64,000 nt of DNA from Chryseobacterium arthrosphaerae (GCF_001684965.1 NZ_MAYG01000001.1:2542001-2606000); one strand, 5' to 3'. Positions 53,675 through 63,094 are shown, counted from the first letter of the stretch. The notes: generated from the letters alone by a model not told the origin. Numbers and translations: made by a program.

Positions 53675-54094
53675 ATGAGCGAATTACAAGATAAATATTC
53701 AAGCGTAGTTTCAGCAGCACAGTCTGCAGGAATTTCAAACCTTCAGGTTCAGGAGCAGGACGGGATTCTTTATGTATCCGGAAATGCTTCCAATACTGCG
53801 GCGAAAGATGCTGTATGGAATGCTTTAGGAGCTATTGATTCTACTTATTCTGCTTCAGATATTAACATTGATGTACAGGTGGCAGGTCTTGCTTCGGGAG
53901 CCTCTTTAACTGTAGCAACCGATGAGTCTAACCTGAATATCAGACAGGAGCCTTCTACTGAAGCTGCTGTTGTAGGTAAAGCTGCCAAAGGTTCTTCCGT
54001 AACTTTAATTGAGCAGACTTCTGATGACTGGTGGAAAGTAAAAACTGCTGACGGCCAGGAAGGTTATGCTTATTCAAGATATTTAAGAGCATAA
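53675..54094 (+). CDS. BON-like plus bacterial SH3 domain protein
   Basis: 139 residues. N-terminal BON/OsmY-like module (about 5-70, LQVQEQDGILYVSGNASN) and a C-terminal SH3b domain (about 75-139) with NLNIRQEPSTEAAVVGKAAK and DDWWKVKTADGQEGYAYSRY. SH3b domains bind peptidoglycan or proteins. No signal peptide is visible, so it may remain cytoplasmic despite an envelope-type domain. Co-transcribed with the upstream BON lipoprotein. Confidence 0.82.
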   Translation: MSELQDKYSSVVSAAQSAGISNLQVQEQDGILYVSGNASNTAAKDAVWNALGAIDSTYSASDINIDVQVAGLASGASLTVATDESNLNIRQEPSTEAAVVGKAAKGSSVTLIEQTSDDWWKVKTADGQEGYAYSRYLRA

Positions 54095-54136
54095 TTTTTA
54101 TAAATAAATAATAAATTTTCACAAATTTATCATAGA

Positions 54137-54164
54137 AACATCCCTAAAAAGGGATGTTTTTTTA
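54137..54164 (+). terminator. terminator after the BON operon
   Basis: AACATCCC, TAAAAA loop, GGGATGTT (54137-54158), then TTTTTTATTTTT. Confidence 0.85.
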
Positions 54165-54187
54165 TTTTTACACCTTTGAAAAACTCA

Positions 54188-56905
54188 ATGAAGAAAATCT
54201 TACTGCTATGGGTGCTGATAGGCAATATTTTTATTGTACATGCTCAAAAACTGTATATCAACGGAAAAGTATCCGATTCAGAGAAAAAACCTGTAGAAAA
54301 TATTACCGTATATCTGCTGAAGGCAAAAGATTCATCTATTGTCAATTATACGGCAACCAACAAGGAAGGGAAATTCTCGTTGAAAATAGATGAACAGGAT
54401 GCTCCATCTATTCTGAAAATCGATAATGAAAGATTGTCTTATTCCAGAATTTTTGAAAAAATTGACAAACCTTTATCACTGGGAGATATTGAACCTGAGC
54501 CCAAAAAAGTAATCAGTATTGATGAGGTAAAAATTTCCGTTGCGCCGGTAAAAATAAAAAATGATACTGTAGAATTCAATGCCTCTTCTCTCAAAGTGCG
54601 TCCTGACAGCAATATCAAGGAGCTTCTGAAACAGATCCCCGGAGTAGACATCAGCAATGATGATAAAATTACGGTGGATGGTAAGACAGTAGACCAGATT
54701 ACAGTGAATGGCAAAGCTTTTTTTGATAAAGACGGTAAAATCGCCCTTCAGAATCTTCCGGCAGATATTATTAAAAATATTCAGTTTACGACTACCAAAA
54801 CAAAAGAGGAAGAGCTTAGCAAAAAACCTGCAAGATCACAGAATACCACCATCAATTTCAATATTGACGAAAAGAAAAATAAAGGCTTTTTTGGAAAGGC
54901 AATGGCTGGATACGGCTCTGATAAAAGATATGAGGGAAATATACAGGCCAACTATTTTAATGGAGATACCAATCTCAGCCTGATAGCCTCTTCCAATAAT
55001 ATCAACTCCAGAAGTGTTTCTGCCGATGAGGTTTTTGATACTATGGGCAGCAGAGGGGGCGGTTCACAAAGCAGTGGAAGCGGCATTCAAAGATTTTCAA
55101 CTGTTGGGATCAATTATAATGATAAATTTTCATCGGATGCAAGTCTGGATAACCTCAGCTTAAGATATTCGGAATCTAACAGGGAAACCCGTTCCAAAGC
55201 TTCCAGAAGTACGCTTCTTCCGGGTGACTCTACCCTGAAGACCGATTCTGAAAATAGCGGTGAAAATGACTCGAAGGATTATAATTTTAATAATTCAACG
55301 GTCATTAAACCGGATTCAAAGACCAATATTTACCTTTCGCCTTCTTTTTCAAGGTCTGAAAGTGTCAGTTCCGGCAGATCAGTATCTTCCACTTCAAAGG
55401 ATGGTAAGCTTCTGAATGAAAGTACATCTCTGAACAGCATGAATGGAGAAAACAATGCTTTCAGTCCCAATATCTATTTTTCCAGGAACCTGAAAAAGAA
55501 AGGGCGTGCCATCTCTGCTACGGTCAACAGTACCATTTCTGAATCCAAAACCCATACAGTCAACCAGTCGCAGAACACCTTCTACCGGAAATCCGGGATC
55601 ATTACAGATAACCGGGATCAGCTGCAGAAGAACCAGAACCAGATCAATAATTATACTTTCCGGGCAGGGTATACTGAGCCTGTCTCCGATTCTGCGATGG
55701 TAAGTTTTGATATCAGCTACAGTTCAAAACTGTCCAGGGATTTCAGAGATATCAGCGATTATGATTCTGCTACCGGACATTATTCCAATTATAATATTGC
55801 GCTCTCAAACAGCATGCAGCAAAATATCAGTCAGATCACTCCTGAAATTTCTTTCTCTATTTTTAAAAAGAAATTCAATGTCTGGAGTACTGCCAATCTT
55901 GAGATTTCGGATATGAAGGTCAACTCTGTCTTCAAAGGTCAGCAGTATGAGCTTCAGAAAAGCTTTGTGCTTCCAAGTTATTCGGTGAATTTTCAATACG
56001 CTTTTTCTGAACGTAAGAGGCTTATGTTTGCCAATTCTTCAAGCTTTGGTATTCCCGGAGCAGAAAGGTTAATTCCATATAAAGACGAATCGGATCCCCT
56101 GGTTACCTATACCGGAAATCCTGATCTTAAAAACTCCTGGATGAACAGCAGTACTATTTCTTTCAACAACTATAATATTGTATCGAACTTCAATTATTAC
56201 ATTAATGTAGGTTTTATCTACAGGAATAATGATGTCATCAATTACACCAGGTATGATGATGCCGGAAAACAGATCGTCACGTATGATAACATAAGCGGAA
56301 ACAAAACTTTTAACGTTAATGCTTTTTTTAATAAAACTTTCAAATGGGAGGATAAAAAACTTTCCGTCAGTCCGAGGTTCGGGATGGTGTATAATTTTAA
56401 CAACAGTTCCGTAAACGCGCAGCTGATCAAAAGCAGGACTTACAGTTTAACGCCTTCAGTAAATTTAAGTTTCGAAATCAAGGATAAATTTACGATAAAG
56501 CCTTCCTACAGGCTCGGATATAATTTCTCCAAATATTCCAATTCGGATATCAGCAACATCAATACCGCCAATCAGTCTTTAAAGCTGGAGCTTACCAATT
56601 ATCTGTTCCACAGCAGCCTTGTTTTCGGAAATGATTTCGAATACAATACCAATTCGAATATTGCCCCGGGATTCAAAAAAGATTTTTATTTCTGGAATAC
56701 CAGTCTGGGCTACTCCTTCTACAAAAAGCAGCTTACAGCAAAAGTGAAGATCTATGATGTGCTGAATCAGAATCAGAGTGTAAGCAGAAATATCACCAAT
56801 ACTTATTTTGAGGATCGTGAAGAGCTGATCCTGAAACGGTATATTATGTTTTCGCTCAGTTTAAAACTCAATAAATTCAATGGCAAAAAGATGAAGAAGA
56901 AATAG
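54188..56905 (+). CDS. outer-membrane beta-barrel protein (TonB-receptor-like, OMP_b-brl_3 type)
   Basis: 905 residues from ATG 54188; a TTG at 54176 is rejected. Signal peptide ending IVHAQ, a carboxypeptidase-regulatory-like domain (about 20-95), a plug-like region with IKELLKQIPGVDISNDDKI and LPADIIKNIQFTTTK, then a long barrel. No sequence near the N-terminus looks like a TonB box. The start is only about 24 bases after a terminator, so its promoter must overlap that region. The substrate is unknown. A hairpin terminator follows about 90 bases after the stop. Confidence 0.88.
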   Translation: MKKILLLWVLIGNIFIVHAQKLYINGKVSDSEKKPVENITVYLLKAKDSSIVNYTATNKEGKFSLKIDEQDAPSILKIDNERLSYSRIFEKIDKPLSLGDIEPEPKKVISIDEVKISVAPVKIKNDTVEFNASSLKVRPDSNIKELLKQIPGVDISNDDKITVDGKTVDQITVNGKAFFDKDGKIALQNLPADIIKNIQFTTTKTKEEELSKKPARSQNTTINFNIDEKKNKGFFGKAMAGYGSDKRYEGNIQANYFNGDTNLSLIASSNNINSRSVSADEVFDTMGSRGGGSQSSGSGIQRFSTVGINYNDKFSSDASLDNLSLRYSESNRETRSKASRSTLLPGDSTLKTDSENSGENDSKDYNFNNSTVIKPDSKTNIYLSPSFSRSESVSSGRSVSSTSKDGKLLNESTSLNSMNGENNAFSPNIYFSRNLKKKGRAISATVNSTISESKTHTVNQSQNTFYRKSGIITDNRDQLQKNQNQINNYTFRAGYTEPVSDSAMVSFDISYSSKLSRDFRDISDYDSATGHYSNYNIALSNSMQQNISQITPEISFSIFKKKFNVWSTANLEISDMKVNSVFKGQQYELQKSFVLPSYSVNFQYAFSERKRLMFANSSSFGIPGAERLIPYKDESDPLVTYTGNPDLKNSWMNSSTISFNNYNIVSNFNYYINVGFIYRNNDVINYTRYDDAGKQIVTYDNISGNKTFNVNAFFNKTFKWEDKKLSVSPRFGMVYNFNNSSVNAQLIKSRTYSLTPSVNLSFEIKDKFTIKPSYRLGYNFSKYSNSDISNINTANQSLKLELTNYLFHSSLVFGNDFEYNTNSNIAPGFKKDFYFWNTSLGYSFYKKQLTAKVKIYDVLNQNQSVSRNITNTYFEDREELILKRYIMFSLSLKLNKFNGKKMKKK

Positions 56906-56996
56906 TCTTTTATTTGGGCAGCACTCTTTTTACGGCTTTTACATTCAATTCTGAAAAACGCAGCTGATTCTGTTTTTAAAATAAGATTTCTCTGAT

Positions 56997-57020
56997 AAAA
57001 TGCTTCAGCAGCATTTTTAT
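56997..57020 (+). terminator. probable terminator after the barrel protein gene
   Basis: AAAATGCT, TCAGC loop, AGCATTTT (56997-57017), followed directly by a TATGTTTA -7-like box (57018-57025) for the next gene. Confidence 0.55.
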
Positions 57021-57046
57021 GTTTAAATTAGCTGCAAATTTTTTTT

Positions 57047-58906
57047 ATGAAAATCCATATTTCAGTTTTATTGATTCTTTGTTTCATTCTTGGGAAAGCA
57101 CAAAAAGCGGAACAGAAAGATAATTTCGTTAAAGACAATTTCACCAAGAAAGAATTTTATATTCCGATGCGTGACGGAGTGAAGCTTTTCACTGCCGTTT
57201 ATATCCCGAAAGATATTTCGAAAAAGAACAAATATCCTTTCCTGATGCAGAGAACCTGCTACAGCATTGCTCCCTATGGAGAAAATGAATACAAAACAAA
57301 GGTTGGCCCCAACTCTTACCTGATGCAGGACAAATACATCTTCGTCTATCAGGATGTACGTGGAAGATATATGAGTGAGGGTACATTTACCAATATGACT
57401 CCGCAGGTGGAACGCAAAACCAAAAAAGATGTTGATGAAAGCACAGATACCTACGATACGATTGAATGGCTATTGAAAAACGTAAAAGACAATAATGGTA
57501 AAATAGGGCAATTCGGAACTTCTTATCCCGGATTTTATACTGCTGTAGGAACACTGGCACAGCATCCGGCCCTGGTTGCCTCTTCCCCACAGGCTCCGAT
57601 CTCTGATTTCTGGAATGATGATTTCCTTCACAACGGAAGATTTATGCTGGGATACTTCAGGACTTTCCCGGTTTTTGGAGTTCAGAAAACTAAACCGGAA
57701 GATAAAGCATGGTATATGGATTCCTTCATCAAACCAACTTCTGAAGACGGCTTAAAATTCTACAGGGAGATGGGGACCCTGAAAGATGGCTATGAAAAAT
57801 ATTATAAAAATAATTTCTTCATGACGGAAATTATGAATCATACCAACTATGATGTGTTCTGGCAGAAAAGAGGACTTCTTCCTCATCTTAAGAATATCAA
57901 CCACGCTGTAATGACCGTTGGCGGATGGTTTGATGCGGAAGACCTTTCCGGACCTCTGAATATTTATAAAACAATTGAAAAGACAAGCCCTAAAGCAAAG
58001 AATACCATTGTAATGGGCCCTTTCTCTCATGGCGGATGGTCTCAGGAGCAGGGGAAGCATTTCCATAGTGAAACCTATTTCGGTGACAGCATTGCTACCT
58101 ATTACCAGAAAAATGTTGAGACGAAATTCTTCAATCATTATCTGAAAGGAAATACCAAAGAAGACGCCGGACTTCCTGAAGCACTGATGTATGACACAGG
58201 CGCCAAAGTATGGAAAGAATTCGCTTCCTACCCACCAAAAAATGCGCAGAAAGTAAATTTCTACCTGTCAGATAAAACACTGAAAAAGACTTCCGGACAA
58301 GGATATTCCGAATACTACAGTGATCCTGACAACCCGGTTGTAAGCTCTGATCATTTAAAGGATTTCAATGGCTTCACTCCTAAAAATTATATGTCCGAAG
58401 ACCAGAGATTTGCGGAAGGAAGACCTGATGTTCTGACATTCACCACAGATGTTTTAACGGAGGATATTACTTTCGCCGGAGAGATCATGGCTAAACTGAA
58501 CATTGCCTCTTCTTCTACCGATGCTGATTTTGCGGTAAAACTGATCGACGTATATCCTGAAGATTTTAAACCTGCAGAAAAGAAAGACGGTGTGGTATAC
58601 GGAAATTATCATCAGATGGTAAGAAGCGAGATTATGCCTGCAAGATTCAGAAATACAAGAGAGAAAGGTGAAGCGTTAGTTCCCGGTCAGAAAACAGCGG
58701 TCAACTTCAGACTGCAGGATGTGGTTCATACTTTCAAGAAAGGGCATAAGATCCAGATCCAGATCAGCAGTACCTGGTTCCCGCTTTTTGCCGTGAATCC
58801 CCAGAAATTTATGGATAATCCGAATTTTGCATCTAAGGAAGATTATACAAAAGCATTTATCAAAATATATGGTGACAGTTCCATTGAAGCTGAAATCCTG
58901 AAATAA
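57047..58906 (+). CDS. CocE/NonD family hydrolase (S15-type alpha/beta hydrolase)
   Basis: 619 residues. Signal peptide ending LGKAQ. Family order: MRDGVKLFTAVYIPKD, YQDVRGRYMSEGTF, nucleophile elbow QFGTSYPGFYT (Ser159), GGWFDAEDLSGPLNIYKT (catalytic Asp region), GPFSHGGWS (catalytic His), then a C-terminal jelly-roll domain. Members include X-Pro dipeptidyl peptidases, alpha-amino-acid ester hydrolases and glutaryl-7-ACA acylases. Periplasmic. Single-gene transcript; the substrate is unknown. Confidence 0.93.
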   Translation: MKIHISVLLILCFILGKAQKAEQKDNFVKDNFTKKEFYIPMRDGVKLFTAVYIPKDISKKNKYPFLMQRTCYSIAPYGENEYKTKVGPNSYLMQDKYIFVYQDVRGRYMSEGTFTNMTPQVERKTKKDVDESTDTYDTIEWLLKNVKDNNGKIGQFGTSYPGFYTAVGTLAQHPALVASSPQAPISDFWNDDFLHNGRFMLGYFRTFPVFGVQKTKPEDKAWYMDSFIKPTSEDGLKFYREMGTLKDGYEKYYKNNFFMTEIMNHTNYDVFWQKRGLLPHLKNINHAVMTVGGWFDAEDLSGPLNIYKTIEKTSPKAKNTIVMGPFSHGGWSQEQGKHFHSETYFGDSIATYYQKNVETKFFNHYLKGNTKEDAGLPEALMYDTGAKVWKEFASYPPKNAQKVNFYLSDKTLKKTSGQGYSEYYSDPDNPVVSSDHLKDFNGFTPKNYMSEDQRFAEGRPDVLTFTTDVLTEDITFAGEIMAKLNIASSSTDADFAVKLIDVYPEDFKPAEKKDGVVYGNYHQMVRSEIMPARFRNTREKGEALVPGQKTAVNFRLQDVVHTFKKGHKIQIQISSTWFPLFAVNPQKFMDNPNFASKEDYTKAFIKIYGDSSIEAEILK

Positions 58907-58910
58907 ACTA

Positions 58911-58944
58911 AAAAGCTGTTCGTCTGAACAGCTTTTTTATTTTT
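58911..58944 (+). terminator. terminator of the CocE-type gene
   Basis: AAAAGCTGTTC (58911-58921), 4-base loop, GAACAGCTTTT (58926-58936), then TTATTTTTT. Confidence 0.88.
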
Positions 58945-58958
58945 TGATTCTCACGGCT

Positions 58959-59033
58959 TATAGGTTTTGGTTAAAGCCGCAGGAATTTAATTTATATTTT
59001 GAAATGAGCTAAAGCCCACTTTTATTGATAAAA
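58959..59033 (+). repeat. GGCTAAAGCC paired-hairpin repeat, copy 2
   Basis: GGTTTTGGTTAAAGCC at the left, then GGAATTTAATTTATATTTT, then GAGCTAAAGCCCAC and ATTGATA: same order as copies 1 and 3, with substitutions. It lies between the CocE terminator and the 3' end of the convergent alkB-like gene. Confidence 0.75.
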
Positions 59034-59067
59034 GCACAGTTTAGCCACTTTAATCTACAGCTGTTTT

Positions 59068-59679
59068 TTATTCTTCAATCGTTCTGAAGGTAAGGTTTAC
59101 TCTTGGCGTTTTCACTTTTGTTGTAGGGGGTAATCTGTGAAGCCAGTTGTCCTGGGTGGTTCCTTTCATGATCAGCAGGCTGCCGTTTTCAAGGAATATT
59201 TCTACTTTTTCTTTTGTCTTTTTATGCTTAAGCAGGAATTTTCTCTCCGCTCCGAAGGTCAGAGAGGCTATAGCACCATGTTTTTTCAGGTCGGTTTCCC
59301 CATCGCTGTGATAAGCCATTCCTTCGCTTCCATCATGGTATAAATTAAGAAGGCATGAGTTATAGGTTTCACCGGAAACTTCTTCACATTTTTTCTTCAG
59401 CTCCAATAATTCGGGAGTCCAGAATTTTGCCAGCTTTGTTCTCTTTGAATAGGTATACTCAAAGGGTTTTTCTCCAAACCAGGCCACTTTTCTTTTGGTC
59501 AGGATCAGTTTTCCAAAAATCATTGCTTCATCATGTTCCCATGGAATCTGATTGAGTAAATAATCATAATAAAAACCGGATTTCTCTTTTGAGAAAACTT
59601 TTCCGTAGTAATGAACGGTTCCGTCATGTGGAAGAATGTTTAAGGGATGATCGGATATATCTTCAAACAGGCTTAGCAT
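59068..59679 (-). CDS. alkB: AlkB-type 2-oxoglutarate-dependent DNA repair dioxygenase
   Basis: Repairs alkylated bases (1-methyladenine, 3-methylcytosine) by oxidative demethylation. 203 residues. Iron ligands His124, Asp126 (AYHSDGE) and His181 (NWLHRLP); 2-oxoglutarate arginines Arg193 and Arg199 in RVNLTFR. Substrate-loop text TYNSCLLNLYHDG is typical. Closest in layout to AlkB homologues of the ALKBH2/3 type found in Bacteroidota. An AraC-MGMT gene for another alkylation repair route lies two genes upstream, though this gene has its own start region. Confidence 0.93.
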   Translation of the reverse strand: MLSLFEDISDHPLNILPHDGTVHYYGKVFSKEKSGFYYDYLLNQIPWEHDEAMIFGKLILTKRKVAWFGEKPFEYTYSKRTKLAKFWTPELLELKKKCEEVSGETYNSCLLNLYHDGSEGMAYHSDGETDLKKHGAIASLTFGAERKFLLKHKKTKEKVEIFLENGSLLIMKGTTQDNWLHRLPPTTKVKTPRVNLTFRTIEE

Positions 59680-59731
59680 AATCAGCGATTTTTTTGTTAA
59701 ATTAATTCATATATAATTGTATAGCAATAAT

Positions 59732-61168
59732 TTACAGCGTACTGAAATATATTATGACAAGTACAATTACTACAGCAAGCAACAGCAGTTTCAGTAGCTT
59801 ATATATTCTTTCATCTCTCTTTATTTCAGCAAGCCTGGCCTCTAGCTTTTTCTTTTCAGATTTTTTTTTTTCAGCTTCTGTTTTCTTTTCCTTTATTGTG
59901 TTTTCATACCTTTCAGCAGAATATTTCAAAATCATTTCCTCAGTCAAAGGAAATTTAATCAACTGATTTTTAAAAGTATATTCTATGTATTCAATCTCTC
60001 CTGAGGTATTCCATCTTTTACGGACCAACGGAAATTCATCTTTATAAATATACTCGTATTCCATCCATCCTTCTTTTACTGTAGAGGCCGAAGCATTTTC
60101 ACTTATTTCACTTGTTGAAAAGTAATATATCCACTTATTGATCCTTTTCCCCAGTGCATAATTCCCTACAATACGCAAATCACCGTTATTATACCAGTAT
60201 TTATATTCACCATCCTCCACATCATTGATGTAAAATACTTCAGCCCTTTTTTTGTCATCAGGATAAAGAAAGGTAATACAACCGTTTTTGAAATGCTTTT
60301 TGAGCAGACTGTCAGGGTTGTTTTGTAAATACTTCCGTTTACGGTATGCACTCCAGGTATTGTAGTAATGGCTGAACTGCCAGGGATACAATATTTGGCA
60401 GATACGGTCCATATCCATTTTTATTTCTGATTTGTCTTCCGGAAAAAACTCAATAATGGCAAACAGAGGTTCTATTTTCAAGTTTCTGTAAGCAATAAGT
60501 TTATGGTGTCCATCGAGAATATAGTCATGGAAATAATCGTTCTCTCCATATTTTCCTTTCAGAATAACAGCAAAAGGTCTGACTCCTGACAAGATAAGAT
60601 CTGTATAATGTTTTACAAGATCCGGGTCAATTTCTTTTTCAGATTTCCAGGCTATAAAAGGATATTCATATACATTGAAATGACAGGTATCTGCGTAAAC
60701 GGTATAAGGTTCATAGCTATAGATGAGGTTTTGTGATAATTTCTCATCATACTTCCTGATCTCTTCCTCCACTTCTTTCTGATCCAGCCTTTCTTCTCCA
60801 AATACAGCGGCATTGCTATAAACAGACCATGTTTTATCTTCAGAAAAACTTAATGTATAGTTTCCGTTCTGCATTATTCCCAACAGAGGCTGTAAAGCCT
60901 GAAACAGATCTTCTTCTTTACCTGTATAATCTATAGTAAAATCAATGCCTTCAAGGGCCTTATTAATACGGTTATGATTGTCCTCCTTTATGGAAAAAAG
61001 CACCATATTTTCATCGCCCGGATCATCACAGTCATCCCATAAAAAAAGAGCCGGCTCCTTTCCTATTGTCAGGCATTCACTATGTTTATTGAAATTATAT
61101 TCAAGAGCAATTAATCCCTTGCCATCTGTAGTTTTAAAATTCATGGGTGTATTAAAAAGGTATTTCAT
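59732..61168 (-). CDS. tail-anchored protein with ParB-like DGHHK motif and YwqK/MORN-like repeats
   Basis: 478 residues from ATG 61168; an in-frame TTG at 61177 adds three residues. A TATCTTTG -7 box lies at 61188-61195. The middle (about residues 195-240) reads LILSGVRPFAVILKG followed by ILDGHHKLIAYRNLKIEPLF, which resembles the ParB/sulfiredoxin-type DGHHR pocket. Next are MORN/YwqK-like text (GEYKYWYNNGDLRIVGNY, KWIYYFS), then a Lys/Glu-rich coiled coil (about 415-452), and a C-terminal hydrophobic span ending YFSTL. The name YwqK antitoxin would be unsupported. The combination is unusual and I do not recognise a known function. Confidence 0.7.
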   Translation of the reverse strand: MKYLFNTPMNFKTTDGKGLIALEYNFNKHSECLTIGKEPALFLWDDCDDPGDENMVLFSIKEDNHNRINKALEGIDFTIDYTGKEEDLFQALQPLLGIMQNGNYTLSFSEDKTWSVYSNAAVFGEERLDQKEVEEEIRKYDEKLSQNLIYSYEPYTVYADTCHFNVYEYPFIAWKSEKEIDPDLVKHYTDLILSGVRPFAVILKGKYGENDYFHDYILDGHHKLIAYRNLKIEPLFAIIEFFPEDKSEIKMDMDRICQILYPWQFSHYYNTWSAYRKRKYLQNNPDSLLKKHFKNGCITFLYPDDKKRAEVFYINDVEDGEYKYWYNNGDLRIVGNYALGKRINKWIYYFSTSEISENASASTVKEGWMEYEYIYKDEFPLVRKRWNTSGEIEYIEYTFKNQLIKFPLTEEMILKYSAERYENTIKEKKTEAEKKKSEKKKLEARLAEIKRDERIYKLLKLLLLAVVIVLVIIYFSTL

Positions 61169-61187
61169 CAGATACAATACCCTTAAT

Positions 61188-61218
61188 CAAAGATAAGATA
61201 AAACATAAATTTCCTAAA
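61188..61218 (-). promoter_or_regulatory. promoter of the tail-anchored protein gene
   Basis: TTTA, 19-base spacer, TATCTTTG (-7 at 61188-61195); one mismatch at -33. Predicted start about 13 bases before ATG 61168. Confidence 0.5.
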
Positions 61219-61271
61219 CGTTTTATCAATAAATAAAAACAGATAAGATGAATATGTCTATACAATAAGCT

Positions 61272-62114
61272 TTATGAATAGATCTGTGAACCTTCCCAGC
61301 CTACAATCATCTGTTTTCTGTCACTTCCCCAGCGATAGCCGCCAAGGTGTCCCGTAGACTGAATCACACGGTGACAGGGAATGAGAAATGCAACCGGATT
61401 ACTTCCTATGGCTGTACCAACTGCTCTGGATGCTTTCGGATTTCCGATTTTTTCTGCAAGGCTGCCATAAGTAGATAATTTCCCCATGGGAATCGTTAAT
61501 AGGCTTTCCCAAACCTTTAACTGGAAATCAGTTCCTTTTAAATGAAGTTTGATGGTATTGAGCTTTGTCCAGTCTTTATCGAATATGGACAGTGCATTCT
61601 TTTGAAGAGCATCCTGTTTTTCAAAAAAAGAAGCATTAGGGAACTTATGCTTAAGATCCCCTAATGCTGTATTTTTATCGTTTTCAAAAGCCATATAGCA
61701 GATTCCTTTTTCTGTAGAAGCTACCAGGATATTTCCAAACGGACTTTCTGAAAAACTATAATTAATGGCAAGGCTTTTTCCACCGTTTTTATATTCGGCC
61801 GGAGACATTCCTTCTATTTTTACAAACAGATCATGAAGTCTGCTTGTACTGGAAAGTCCCGTCTCATATGCGGTATCGAATAAACTTGCTTTTTCTTCCT
61901 TCAATAAATTCTTAGCATGTTCAAGACTGATGAACTGTAAAAATTTCTTCGGACTTGTTCCTGCCCAATCCGTAAAGATCTTCTGAAAATGAGCCGGACT
62001 TAGGTGAATATTTTCCGCCACTTCCTCCAAACTTGGCTGAAGCCTGAAATTGCTCTGGATATATTCTATCGCTTTGGCAATTCTGTTATAATCTATTTGA
62101 TTTTGTGTGGACAT
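61272..62114 (-). CDS. AraC domain / O6-methylguanine-DNA methyltransferase fusion (Ada-like)
   Basis: 280 residues. N-terminal AraC-type helix-turn-helix (residues about 10-110: SLEEVAENIHLSPAHFQKIF, SLFDTAYETGLSSTSRLHDL) fused to a methyltransferase domain (about 120-280) with active-site Cys247 in LIPCHRVI and the typical PKASRAVGTAIGSNPVAF. It lacks the zinc-binding N-terminal Ada domain that repairs methylphosphotriesters and triggers induction in E. coli Ada. Removes O6-alkyl groups from guanine in DNA and may regulate genes. Confidence 0.92.
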   Translation of the reverse strand: MSTQNQIDYNRIAKAIEYIQSNFRLQPSLEEVAENIHLSPAHFQKIFTDWAGTSPKKFLQFISLEHAKNLLKEEKASLFDTAYETGLSSTSRLHDLFVKIEGMSPAEYKNGGKSLAINYSFSESPFGNILVASTEKGICYMAFENDKNTALGDLKHKFPNASFFEKQDALQKNALSIFDKDWTKLNTIKLHLKGTDFQLKVWESLLTIPMGKLSTYGSLAEKIGNPKASRAVGTAIGSNPVAFLIPCHRVIQSTGHLGGYRWGSDRKQMIVGWEGSQIYS

Positions 62115-62183
62115 TTTGTATTGTTTTTACCTCACAAATTTCCAAAGAATATACGGCAGAAAAAATCCGATTCTTGCGGAATA

Positions 62184-63044
62184 TTAGTTATTGTTGTTGT
62201 AAATATCGTTATACGCAAGCATTTTATAATATAACTTAGCTGCAAGGAAAGCGGTAGGCTTAGCCATTGGAGAATCCATTAATTCTACAATATCGAATGC
62301 CACTACGTTACATTTTTCGAATACTTTTCTTAATAATTCCAATGTAGGATACCACTGTAATCCGCCTGGTTCAGGAGTTCCTGTAGAAGGGGCAATAGAA
62401 GGATCAAAAGCATCAAGGTCTATCGTAATATATACGTTTCCTGAAACTTTCTCAAGAACATCATTCACCCAGTTCTCATTGTGAGCAATTTCGTGAGCAA
62501 AGAATACTCTTCCTTCCGGCAGATACTGAGCTTCTTCAGCATCCATAGAACGGATTCCCACCTGCACCAGATTGTGTTTCTGGTTGGCTTCAAACACCGC
62601 ACAGGCATGGTTAGAAGTGGACCCGTGGAACTCAGGACGTAAATCTGTGTGGGCATCTAACTGAAGAACGGTAAGGTTTTCAAATTTCTCCCCTACAGCA
62701 CGGATAGAACCGATAGAAACAGAGTGCTCCCCTCCAAATAAAGTAAATATTTTTCCTTCATTCTTCAAAAGCTCTTTCGTTTTCTGATAAACAGCTTCCG
62801 TCATTGCTTCAGGAGTAGAATTTTCAGAAACTTCTCCGGCTAAATATACTCCCTGAAGATAAGGCTCAGTCTGTGTTTCGATATCATAAAGCTCCATGTT
62901 TTCAGAAGCGTCTAGGAATAATTCAGGACCTTTATCAGCTCCTTTACCCCATGTTGAAGTTCCGTCATAAGGAACTGTTACCAACATTACTTTCGAATTC
63001 TCTAACGTTGCATTTTCCTCGGGAATTCCTGCGTATGTTTTCAT
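62184..63044 (-). CDS. speB: agmatinase (ureohydrolase family)
   Basis: 286 residues. Dimanganese-site motifs of the arginase/agmatinase fold: FGGEHSVSIG, LQLDAHTDLRPEFHGSTSNH, and ITIDLDAFDPSIAPSTGTPE with PGGLQW. Would hydrolyse agmatine to putrescine and urea. Formiminoglutamase or guanidinobutyrase alternatives are not excluded. No arginine decarboxylase is present in this window. Cytoplasmic. Confidence 0.92.
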   Translation of the reverse strand: MKTYAGIPEENATLENSKVMLVTVPYDGTSTWGKGADKGPELFLDASENMELYDIETQTEPYLQGVYLAGEVSENSTPEAMTEAVYQKTKELLKNEGKIFTLFGGEHSVSIGSIRAVGEKFENLTVLQLDAHTDLRPEFHGSTSNHACAVFEANQKHNLVQVGIRSMDAEEAQYLPEGRVFFAHEIAHNENWVNDVLEKVSGNVYITIDLDAFDPSIAPSTGTPEPGGLQWYPTLELLRKVFEKCNVVAFDIVELMDSPMAKPTAFLAAKLYYKMLAYNDIYNNNN

Positions 63045-63094
63045 ATATAATTATTAATTAAAAAATTAAATGATTAAAAAGTTAAATGATTCCG

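Noticed and set aside
59732..61168. Toxin-antitoxin antitoxin (YwqK naming) or chromosome-partitioning ParB
   Set aside because: There is no partner toxin, ParA or parS nearby, and the protein is membrane-anchored; only local motif resemblance is claimed.
61272..62114. Full Ada protein with a methylphosphotriester-repair domain
   Set aside because: The four zinc-binding cysteines of the N-terminal Ada domain are missing; only AraC and methyltransferase domains are present.
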